Part shown: positions 6,727 to 12,148 of the stretch, one piece after another
Numbering within the stretch: position 1 is the first letter of the stretch
How the letters are laid out: every line of letters starts with the position of its first letter
Assembly (NCBI GenBank): GCA_038522635.1
Contig: JBCBJZ010000116.1
Location: 1-12,148, forward strand
Direction of reading: 5' to 3'
Length of the DNA: 12,148 bases
Source: JBCBJZ01 sp038522635
Lineage (GTDB): Bacteria > Pseudomonadota > Alphaproteobacteria > Rhizobiales > Hyphomicrobiaceae
Made by a program: the position numbers and the translations under genes
Notes under the pieces: model-generated
Seen by the model: the letters and a program-made list of their open reading frames with translations, nothing else
The model's database searches: none
What the model was told of the DNA's origin: nothing

Positions 6727-7602
6727 ATGAGTGCCAGCGCAACAGCCTCTGCATCGCCAGACTCGTCATCAGACCCGTCATCAAATCCGTCTGACGGCGA
6801 ACCACGGGTCCGCGCCTACTGGCAACCGGGCTGCACAAGCTGCCTGCGCATGAAGGAATTTCTCACCCGCCACGGCGTGCCGTTCGTGTCGATCAACGTG
6901 ATCGAGGATCAGGCGGCCTTCGAAGAACTCGCGCGGCTCGGCGCACGCTCTGTGCCGATCTGTCAGAAGGGCGACGAATGGGCGAACGGCCAAGTGCTCC
7001 GCGATGTCGCCCGGGTCGCTGGCATCGCGTACGGCGCGCCGACCATGCTCAGCCCGGCAGCGCTCGTCGAACGCACGCGCCTCATCCAGGAAGCGGCGCA
7101 GCGCTATCTGCTGCAGTTCCCGGAGGACACACTCGATCGGATGCTGCCGAACCGCCCCCGCAGCTACCGCACGTTGTTCTACCACATCTTCAACATCGCC
7201 GACTGCTGGCTTGAGCACGAGGTCGATGACCTGCCGTTGATCGAAGGCGTTTACGGCCGCACCCCGCCACCGCGGCTGGCCACCCGCGAAGACCTGCACG
7301 CCTATGGCGTTGGCGTGATGGAGCGCTTCGATGTGTGGTGGAAGCAGGCTGGACCGACCACCGCGTTCGATGCGACGGCAGACGTCTACTATGGCGATCA
7401 GACCAAGCACGACTTCCTCGAACGCACCACGTGGCATGCCGGGCAGCACGTGCGCCAAGTGATGCTGATTTTGGAAGAGCATCTGCACATCGCGCCTGAC
7501 CGCCCGCTGCCCCCTGCCACCTTCGATGGCTTACCGATGCCCGAAAAACCGTGGGATGACGAAAAACCGTTCGCGCCCGTCGACAACAGCGCACCGGCCT
7601 AG
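6727..7602 (+). CDS. Glutaredoxin-DinB two-domain protein
   Basis: A 291-residue cytoplasmic protein with two recognisable parts. Residues 27-100 have a glutaredoxin/thioredoxin fold: strand RVRAYWQPG, the redox motif C36-T-S-C39, then SVPICQKG (75-82) with the expected cis-Pro at 77. Residues about 110-255 look like a DinB/YfiT-type four-helix domain; H153 (FYHIFNIADCWLEH), H237 and H241 (WHAGQHVRQ) form a likely metal-binding His triad. The first 24 residues are Ser/Pro/Ala-rich and probably disordered. DinB-like enzymes often handle thiols such as mycothiol, bacillithiol or glutathione, so the fusion suggests a thiol-dependent transferase or detoxification role; this is inference. GGAAGGA (6712-6718) lies 8 bp before the ATG. 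The TAG stop (7600-7602) is part of the CTAG end of a dispersed repeat. Confidence 0.85.
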   Translation: MSASATASASPDSSSDPSSNPSDGEPRVRAYWQPGCTSCLRMKEFLTRHGVPFVSINVIEDQAAFEELARLGARSVPICQKGDEWANGQVLRDVARVAGIAYGAPTMLSPAALVERTRLIQEAAQRYLLQFPEDTLDRMLPNRPRSYRTLFYHIFNIADCWLEHEVDDLPLIEGVYGRTPPPRLATREDLHAYGVGVMERFDVWWKQAGPTTAFDATADVYYGDQTKHDFLERTTWHAGQHVRQVMLILEEHLHIAPDRPLPPATFDGLPMPEKPWDDEKPFAPVDNSAPA

Positions 7603-7750
7603 AGCAACGGGCGCAAAGTGCGAAGCATCCGCTTGAACATGCACGCCTCGCTTTTGCGCCCAAAGTTGCTCTGCACTTTAAGACTTAGATCATCTTTGGG
7701 CGATTTCGGGCTCACCTGATGGTGATCCCGTTGAATCGCCCGATGGTCTA
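7599..7750. repeat. CTAG-bounded two-hairpin dispersed repeat, copy 1 (long form)
   Basis: Left hairpin: AGAGCAAC (7601-7608) with GTTGCTCT (7665-7672), extended by GGGCGC/GCGCCC and further pairs. Right hairpin: AGATCATC... (from 7687) with its complement ending at about 7750, closing at CACC/GGTG (7713-7716/7721-7724) on a 4-base loop. The element shares long runs with copy 2: positions 7657-7680 match 9828-9851 exactly, and 7685-7718 match 9855-9888 exactly. It carries 38 extra bases (7619-7656) in the left hairpin. It begins on the stop codon of the glutaredoxin-DinB gene and ends upstream of the dehydrogenase gene. It has no coding capacity; it resembles RIME-type intergenic mosaic elements of rhizobia in architecture. 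Confidence 0.85.
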
Positions 7751-7799
7751 AGCAACGGGCCTCTTGCAACTGCCGCGCGGTGGAAGACCTCCCAACATC

Positions 7800-7814
7800 A
7801 GGACAGGACAGGAC
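7800..7814 (+). promoter_or_regulatory. Triplicated AGGAC ribosome-binding region of the dehydrogenase gene
   Basis: Three direct AGGAC units (7800, 7805 and 7810) lie just upstream of ATG 7824; the last one is 10 bp from the start codon. Each contains a Shine-Dalgarno-like AGGA. This supports 7824 rather than the in-frame ATG at 7764 as the start. Confidence 0.55.
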
Positions 7815-7823
7815 CGAAGACGC

Positions 7824-8546
7824 ATGGCCTCAACTTCCTCCTCGCCCCCCAAGTCCGCGCTGATCGTCGGCGCCGGCCTTGGCATCAGCGCTTCCTTCGC
7901 CCGCCTGCTGCGCGAAGCCGGCTACGATCTGACGCTTTCAAGCCGGACACCGGACAAGATCGCTGAGTTGAGCACGCACCTGGGCGCGTCCACCATCGCC
8001 TGCAACGCGGCCGATGATATCTCCGTTGAAGCGCTCTTCAGCGAGCTCGATAACCGCGGCGTTATCCCCGACGTGGTGCTTTACAATCCAAGTTACCGGG
8101 TCCGTGGCCCGCTTCTCGAACTGGTCCCCGCTGAGGTCTTCAAGACGCTCGAAGTCACCGCTTACGGCGGCTTCCTAATCGCGCAAGCGGCCGCAAAGCG
8201 CATGGTGCCACGGGGCAGCGGTGCGATCTTTTTCACCGGCGCTTCGGCCAGCATGAAGGGCTATGCCCAGTCGGCCCCCTTCGCCATGGGCAAGTTCGCC
8301 TTGCGCGGCCTTGCCCAATCGATGGCCCGCGAGCTGCAGCCCAAGGGCATCCACATCGCACACTTCAACATCGATGGCGGGGTCCGAGCTGAACATCGTC
8401 CAGGCCGCATGGAAGGTCCGGACGATACGCCCGACAGCTTCCTTGATCCCGACGCGATCGCTCAAACCTACATGGATGTGTTGAAGCAGCATCGCTCGGC
8501 GTGGAGCCTGGAGGTCGAGCTTCGTCCGTGGACCGAGCGATTTTAG
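7824..8546 (+). CDS. Atypical short-chain dehydrogenase/reductase (SDR), Tyr replaced by Phe
   Basis: A 240-residue Rossmann-fold protein. The N-terminal nucleotide-binding region reads ALIVGAGLGIS (12-22), an incomplete form of the classical TGxxxGIG. NPS (88-90) takes the place of the usual NAG, and the FFTGASAS strand (136-143) supplies the Ser. The active-site helix reads APFAMGKFALRGLAQSMARE, so the YxxxK motif is F153-x-x-x-K157. The C-terminal ELRPWTERF is typical of this subgroup. As I recall, CDD group SDR_c10 is defined by just this Phe and an imperfect Gly motif, so catalysis may differ or be lost. The start at 7824 fits the fold's beginning and the AGGAC-rich ribosome-binding region. 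It stands alone between a repeat element and a gene gap. Substrate unknown. Confidence 0.88.
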   Translation: MASTSSSPPKSALIVGAGLGISASFARLLREAGYDLTLSSRTPDKIAELSTHLGASTIACNAADDISVEALFSELDNRGVIPDVVLYNPSYRVRGPLLELVPAEVFKTLEVTAYGGFLIAQAAAKRMVPRGSGAIFFTGASASMKGYAQSAPFAMGKFALRGLAQSMARELQPKGIHIAHFNIDGGVRAEHRPGRMEGPDDTPDSFLDPDAIAQTYMDVLKQHRSAWSLEVELRPWTERF

Positions 8547-8888
8547 ATCAGGGTGTTGTGCCGCTGTTTCGCCGCTTCTCACGCCTAGGGAACCGGGCAC
8601 AACGTGCGGCCTGGGTGTGATCCCAATCGATCGCAGGTTGCTCTAAGTGCGGAACCGTCAGTCGCGGACTGGTGACGCGAAGCGGCAATTCGTTTACCGT
8701 TCGTCCGCACAATCGCCCCGCTCGCTGGCGCCAGGATGAACGCCAAGTGGGGGGCACGCGCGTATGGCTGACGAGTTCTGCAGGGCACCGGCCTGGCGAC
8801 AGGCGGACAGCCCGTTGTGAGAGATTGACCCGAGAGCGCGGCTCTGCAGCCCACGGCGCGGGCGCACGCTTACGAGGACGTAAAGCCC
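8547..8888. other. Intergenic region between the dehydrogenase and DUF3299 genes
   Basis: 342 bp without a convincing gene. An 8-bp inverted repeat, GTTGTGCC (8555-8562) and GGCACAAC (8596-8603), lies after the dehydrogenase stop with a 33-base loop and no T-run. A small CAGTC-GCG-GACTG palindrome lies near 8660-8673. GTTGCTCT near 8638 recalls the end of the left hairpin of the dispersed repeat, but the similarity does not extend. The promoter of the DUF3299 gene should lie here, but I cannot place it. Confidence 0.4.
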
Positions 8889-9578
8889 ATGATGATCCGC
8901 ACAATCCAGAACATCGCTTTTGCGGCGCTGCTCGGCGTCGGCATCACCACGGTGGCTTTGGCGCCTGCGTTCGCGGCCCAAACAATCGAGTGGCGTACGC
9001 TGCTGCCGAAGCTTAAGCCTCTGGTCGATCCGCTCTCCGCCATGACCGAGGACCAGCGCTTCGAGTTCGAGACGATCGCGTGGGCGCGCACCCTTGTTGG
9101 CGAGGAGCGCGACCTTGAGCACAACAAGCAGACGATTGAGGACGCGCGCGCGTTCACGGAGCAATTCGCCCGCGATGGCATCAACGTCGAAACCCTGATC
9201 CAAAACTACATGCAGTACCAGCTCGCCGCGAAGAAGCGTCAAAGCAAGCTGAACACCAGCCTCGACGGTAAAACCATCAAGATCCCGGGCTATCTGTTGC
9301 CGCTCGAGTTCTCGCCAGATGGCGAACGCGAGTTTCTGCTGGTGCCCTACGTCGGCGCTTGCATCCATGTGCCCCCGCCGCCGCCCAATCAGATGGTGTC
9401 GGTGATGTTGCGCAAGAAGTTCAAGGTCGCCGACATGTTCACGGCCGTCTGGCTGACGGGGGAACTTAAAGCTACGCCGGTCAGGAAGAGATTGACCTTG
9501 GGTGACGGCAGCAGGTTTGTGCCCGTCGGCTATCGCCTTGTGAATGGGACCATCAAGGTCATCCCGATGCAGCAGTAG
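8889..9578 (+). CDS. Secreted DUF3299 family protein
   Basis: A 229-residue exported protein. It has a signal peptide (about 1-29, ending APAFA, with a long hydrophobic core), a helical middle (about 50-118), then the conserved C-terminal domain. There KIPGYLLPLEFS (131-142) and REFLLVPYVGACIHVPPPPPNQMV (147-170) are the hallmark of DUF3299. C158 and H160 in GACIHVP are candidate metal or redox residues. GAGGA (8874-8878) lies 10 bp before the ATG; the second ATG (8892) is also possible. DUF3299 genes are, as I remember, often found with a LolD/MacB-like ATPase, an FtsX-type permease and a His-rich DUF2796 protein. Here the ATPase and permease genes lie next door on the opposite strand. It may act as a periplasmic partner of that transporter. 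The biochemical function is unknown. Confidence 0.85.
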   Translation: MMIRTIQNIAFAALLGVGITTVALAPAFAAQTIEWRTLLPKLKPLVDPLSAMTEDQRFEFETIAWARTLVGEERDLEHNKQTIEDARAFTEQFARDGINVETLIQNYMQYQLAAKKRQSKLNTSLDGKTIKIPGYLLPLEFSPDGEREFLLVPYVGACIHVPPPPPNQMVSVMLRKKFKVADMFTAVWLTGELKATPVRKRLTLGDGSRFVPVGYRLVNGTIKVIPMQQ

Positions 9579-9807
9579 GCGGGCGATCGTGGCTGATACG
9601 ATCTGGTGCCTCTCGCCGCTGCTCGCCACGAGGGTACTGCGCTAGCTGCGTCCACTATGACTGGCGGCGGGTGGCGCTGCGTCGGCGGCTCTCACCATGG
9701 GGTTGGCGCGCGGCCGTCGGCTACAATCGCAGCCGGGTGCTGCCACAGCGCTGACGTCCACCACACCTGTAGTCGTCGACCAACCAAGCAACTCACCGGA
9801 AACGACG
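9579..9807. other. Gap between the convergent DUF3299 gene and the repeat element
   Basis: No gene is seen. GATCGT (9585-9590) and ACGATC (9598-9603) form a small stem right after the DUF3299 stop, without a T-run. A plus-strand frame from 9606 runs on into the repeat and has no protein-family character. Confidence 0.35.
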
Positions 9808-9920
9808 CTAGAGCAACGGGCGCAAAGCGCCCAAAGTTGCTCTGCACTTTAGATTTAGATCATCTTTGGGCGATTTCGGGCTCACCTGTGGTGACCCCGA
9901 TAAATCGCCCGATGATCTAG
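9808..9920. repeat. CTAG-bounded two-hairpin dispersed repeat, copy 2 (compact form)
   Basis: 113 bp beginning CTAGA and ending TCTAG. The left hairpin spans 9810-9843: AGAGCAAC, GGGCGC, AAA loop, GCGCCC, an AAA bulge, then GTTGCTCT. The right hairpin spans about 9856-9919 and closes at CACC/GGTG (9883-9886/9890-9893). The two ends are inverted copies: CTAGAGCAACGGGC against CTAGATCATCGGGC on the other strand, 12 of 14 identical. The element lies between convergent genes. The TAG stop of the permease gene (9919-9917) lies in its right-hand CTAG. It may act as a bidirectional terminator or mRNA 3'-end stabiliser. Confidence 0.85.
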
Positions 9921-11179
9921 CTCCGCACGCTCATGCCATCGCTGAGCGATTGCCGGTAAGCCCGAAGCGCCGGGATCAGCGCGGCGAGCGTGCCGCCGAT
10001 GATGATCGCACCGAGCGCGGTCAATTCGCTCCAGCCGGGCGGCGCGATATCAAGATACAGGCCATACCAGCGGTCAACGGCCGGTCGCAGCGCAAACAGC
10101 GCCACATACGTCGCGATGATACCAACCACCACGCCGGCCGCCGTCAGCACCGCGCCCTCCGCCAGCAACAACCCGATCACCGTGCGCGGTCCGGCGCCCA
10201 ACGATCGCAGGATCGCGATCTCGCGGCGGCGTTCGTTCAGCGTCGCTAAGATCATCGTGATCATGCCGAGCAGGGCCGTCACCACGACCATGATCGAGAC
10301 CACCACCAGCGCGCGCTCCGCGGTGCCGATCAAGCCCCACAGCTCATAAAGCGTCAGTGCCGGCGCGATGGCGGACAGCGCTTCACCACGGTAGGTGTTG
10401 ACGTAGCGCTGCATCGAAAACGTCGCGAACCGCGTCTTCAGGCCGAACATGGCGGCCGTGATGGCCCGCGGCTGCAGCCGCATCTGACGCACCGAATCGG
10501 CTGAGCGCAACGGCGCGCCCGGCCGCCGCGTCGCGCCATCCCAATCGATGTGGATCGCTTCGATCGCACGCAGCGAAACGTGCACCGTGCGATCCACGGG
10601 CGTGCCCGTTTTGGCCAGGATGCCGGAGACCTTAAAGGGAAGTTCGTCGTGCTTGGCGAGTTCCAGCGCGCCGAGGCCGTGCGCGACCACGATGCTGCTG
10701 CCGACCTTGTAGTTGAGCTTCGCGGCCACATCGGCCCCGATCACCGCATCGAAGAGATCGTTGAACAGCTTGCCCTGCGCGACGACCAATTTTCGATCGC
10801 GGCGGTAGCGGTAGTGCGTGAAGTAAGCCTTGGTGGTGCCGAGCACGCGAAAGCCGCGGTGCGAATCGCCCAACGACAACGGCACCGTCCATTTCACTTC
10901 AGGGCGTCGCACCAGCCGTTGGTAGCTGCGCCAGCTCATGTTGTTAGTCGCGTTGCCGATGCGGAAGACCGAATAGAGCAGCAGTTGCACGCCGCCGCTG
11001 CGCGCGCCAACGATGAGGTCGGTCCCGGAAATGGTGTTGGCGAAACTCGCCTTCGCGCCGGTGCGAACCTTTTCGACGCCGATCAGCAGCATCACGCTGG
11101 CAGCGATCGCGAGCACGGTCAAAAGCGCGGTGAGCCAACGGTTGGCGAGCGACCGCAAGGCCAGGCGAGCGACGGTCAC
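9917..11179 (-). CDS. ABC transporter permease, FtsX/MacB type
   Basis: A 420-residue inner-membrane protein with MacB topology: TM1 (about 17-35), a large periplasmic domain (about 40-285), TM2 (about 289-313), TM3 (about 333-364) and TM4 (about 384-405). NERRREIAILRSLGAGPRTV (315-334) is the cytoplasmic coupling segment of FtsX-like permeases. GTDLIVGARSGGVQLLLYSVFRIGNATNN (52-80) is a strongly conserved periplasmic stretch that I associate with the DUF2796/DUF3299-linked permeases rather than with LolC/E. The start is GTG (11179-11177), overlapping the ATPase stop as GTGA, with AAGGAGA at ideal spacing. Transporters of this type usually use ATP for mechanotransmission or periplasmic handling rather than passage through the membrane. 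Substrate unknown. The stop codon lies in the dispersed repeat. Confidence 0.92.
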   Translation of the reverse strand: MTVARLALRSLANRWLTALLTVLAIAASVMLLIGVEKVRTGAKASFANTISGTDLIVGARSGGVQLLLYSVFRIGNATNNMSWRSYQRLVRRPEVKWTVPLSLGDSHRGFRVLGTTKAYFTHYRYRRDRKLVVAQGKLFNDLFDAVIGADVAAKLNYKVGSSIVVAHGLGALELAKHDELPFKVSGILAKTGTPVDRTVHVSLRAIEAIHIDWDGATRRPGAPLRSADSVRQMRLQPRAITAAMFGLKTRFATFSMQRYVNTYRGEALSAIAPALTLYELWGLIGTAERALVVVSIMVVVTALLGMITMILATLNERRREIAILRSLGAGPRTVIGLLLAEGAVLTAAGVVVGIIATYVALFALRPAVDRWYGLYLDIAPPGWSELTALGAIIIGGTLAALIPALRAYRQSLSDGMSVRS

Positions 11180-12042
11180 GGTGCGGTCTCCTTCGCAGGC
11201 GCGGGCGCGGCCGCAGAAGGCGCTGCGGACGCTGCCGTGAACGGGGCTCCACCCTCGCGCGCGATCACATCGGCAAGGCTCAGCGTTGTATCGAACCGCG
11301 GCGCTAAGCTGGTATCGTGGCTCACCATCACCAGCGTTGAGCCGCTCAAGGCTGCCTGCTCGAACAACAGGTCGAGGAACCGGCCGGCGTTGGCGGCATC
11401 AAGCGCTGAGGTCGGCTCATCGGCGATGATCAGGGCGGGCTGCCCGATCAAGGCACGCGCGGCGGCCACACGCTGTTGCTGTCCGATGCTGAGGGAGGCG
11501 GCCGACGCGCGATGGTGCTCGTCGGCAAGGCCAAGCGCGCTGAGCAGGCGCGAGGCTTCCGCCATGTCAGGCGCTGCGCCGGCGCTTTGCTTTGAAGCGG
11601 CTTTCACGCGCGCGCGGCGTTCAGGGGCAAAGCTCAAGCCCAGCACCACGTTGTCGCGCGCTGAGCCGTAGGGCAGCAGGTTGAACATCTGGAAGATCAC
11701 ACCGAGCCGCTCGGCCCGGAAGCGGTCGCGCGCCGATGAAGACAACGCCGTTAAGTCGGTGCCGTCGATCACGACCTGGCCCTGCTGTGGTGCGCTGATG
11801 CCGCTCAAGAGGTTCAGCAAAGTGGTCTTGCCGGTTCCTGAGGGGCCTGTCAGCAAAACGCGTGCACCTCGCGCAACCTCAAGCTGGTCGATGCGCAACG
11901 TGAAGGTGTCCGCGCCCGGCCAGCGAAAGACCACGTTCGCCAGGGCGATCATGGACCCAGGTGCAGGCTCGCTCGCCGCACTGGCGCAGGTCTGATCTCC
12001 AGACGACGAAACCGGAAACGCATCAGCGGAAGCAGGCGTCAT
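11176..12042 (-). CDS. ABC transporter ATP-binding protein, LolD/MacB-like
   Basis: The ATPase partner of the adjacent permease, acting on the cytoplasmic face of the inner membrane. In 288 residues: Walker A GPSGTGKTT (66-74), Q-loop FQMFNLLPYGS (117-127), signature LSIGQQQRVAAARAL (184-198), Walker B and D-loop LIIADEPTSALD (204-215) and H-loop VMVSHD (238-243). All catalytic residues are present; the signature is LSIGQ rather than LSGGQ, common in LolD-type subunits. The first 30 residues and the Ala/Pro-rich tail (about 268-288) lie outside the domain. The start at 12042 has GGGAG about 10 bp upstream; M31 at 11952 starts nearer the fold but lacks a ribosome-binding site. It is translationally coupled to the permease. 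Confidence 0.92.
   Translation of the reverse strand: MTPASADAFPVSSSGDQTCASAASEPAPGSMIALANVVFRWPGADTFTLRIDQLEVARGARVLLTGPSGTGKTTLLNLLSGISAPQQGQVVIDGTDLTALSSSARDRFRAERLGVIFQMFNLLPYGSARDNVVLGLSFAPERRARVKAASKQSAGAAPDMAEASRLLSALGLADEHHRASAASLSIGQQQRVAAARALIGQPALIIADEPTSALDAANAGRFLDLLFEQAALSGSTLVMVSHDTSLAPRFDTTLSLADVIAREGGAPFTAASAAPSAAAPAPAKETAP
11187..11193 (-). promoter_or_regulatory. Ribosome-binding site that fixes the permease GTG start
   Basis: AAGGAGA on the minus strand lies inside the 3' end of the ATPase gene, 7 bp before GTG at 11179. This is the strongest Shine-Dalgarno in the window and supports the GTGA overlap as the true start. Confidence 0.7.
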
Positions 12043-12070
12043 GTTCGGTTCGCTCCCGCAACCTTCGCCC

Positions 12071-12148
12071 CTAGAGTCGGTTCGCTTCAGCTTGAAGCGG
12101 AACCGACATCTAAGCTTTTGTTTTGCCGTTCATCTTTCGCTTCAGGCG
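12071..12148. repeat. Palindromic element upstream of the ABC operon (runs off the right edge)
   Basis: It begins CTAGAG, like the two-hairpin repeats. TCGGTTC-GCTTCA (12077-12089) pairs with TTGAAGC-GGAACCGA, ending at 12107. A CTAA at 12110-12113 and a T-rich linker follow. TTCGCTTCAG recurs at 12081-12090 and 12136-12145, so a second hairpin probably starts at the window edge. The architecture (hairpin, CTAA, T-rich linker, second hairpin) resembles widespread Hyphomicrobiales intergenic repeats that I recall. It may lie in the untranslated leader or promoter region of the ABC operon. Confidence 0.55.

Noticed and set aside
8694..9629. 311-codon minus-strand open frame opposite the DUF3299 gene
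   Set aside because: It covers a gene with a signal peptide and family motifs on the other strand, and shows no recognisable fold.
9606..9920. 104-codon plus-strand frame after the DUF3299 gene
   Set aside because: No ribosome-binding site, and it runs through the whole dispersed repeat; the composition is not protein-like.
10550..11671. 373-codon plus-strand open frame opposite the permease and ATPase genes
   Set aside because: It crosses the junction of two clearly real minus-strand genes and has shadow-frame composition.

Overview
The window is GC-rich chromosomal DNA with tightly packed, ordinary-looking bacterial genes. The block envC - ctpA - rppH, together with a HIG1-domain protein next to a PduO-type cobalamin adenosyltransferase, points to an alphaproteobacterium, most likely of the order Hyphomicrobiales (Rhizobiales). 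This rests on remembered synteny and protein family features, not on a search. No rRNA, tRNA, CRISPR array, phage gene or transposase is visible.

Left part (1-2330, all minus strand). Two subunits of a glutaconate/IpdAB-like CoA-transferase are coupled through an ATGA overlap; the beta subunit runs off the left edge. Upstream of them lie a cob(I)alamin adenosyltransferase and a small HIG1-type twin transmembrane protein. The stop codon of the adenosyltransferase gene sits inside a degenerate 14-bp tandem repeat. Divergent to this group is a plus-strand cell-envelope and RNA-turnover block (2713-6596). EnvC is a LytM-fold murein hydrolase activator with a degenerate active site. CtpA is a C-terminal processing protease with its Ser/Lys/Gln triad intact. 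RppH is an RNA pyrophosphohydrolase. The divergent polysaccharide deacetylase that I remember between ctpA and rppH in many relatives is absent here.

Middle part (6727-9578, plus strand). A two-domain glutaredoxin-DinB protein is followed by an atypical short-chain dehydrogenase in which the catalytic Tyr is replaced by Phe. Next comes a secreted DUF3299 protein with a GACIHVPPPPPNQ motif. Right part (9917-12042, minus strand): a LolD/MacB-like ATPase and an FtsX/MacB-type permease overlap by GTGA and point toward the DUF3299 gene. The three resemble a poorly characterised periplasmic small-molecule or metal ABC module; a ZrgABCDE-like zinc system is the best comparison I can recall.

The most unusual non-coding structure is a CTAG-bounded element of two hairpins, present twice (7599-7750 and 9808-9920). 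Its ends supply the TAG stop codons of the glutaredoxin-DinB gene and of the permease gene. A related-looking palindromic element begins at 12071 upstream of the ABC operon and runs off the right edge. I see no clear sign of a new defence or mobile system. The best leads are the repeat family with its stop-codon donation, the glutaredoxin-DinB fusion, and the DUF3299/ABC module.
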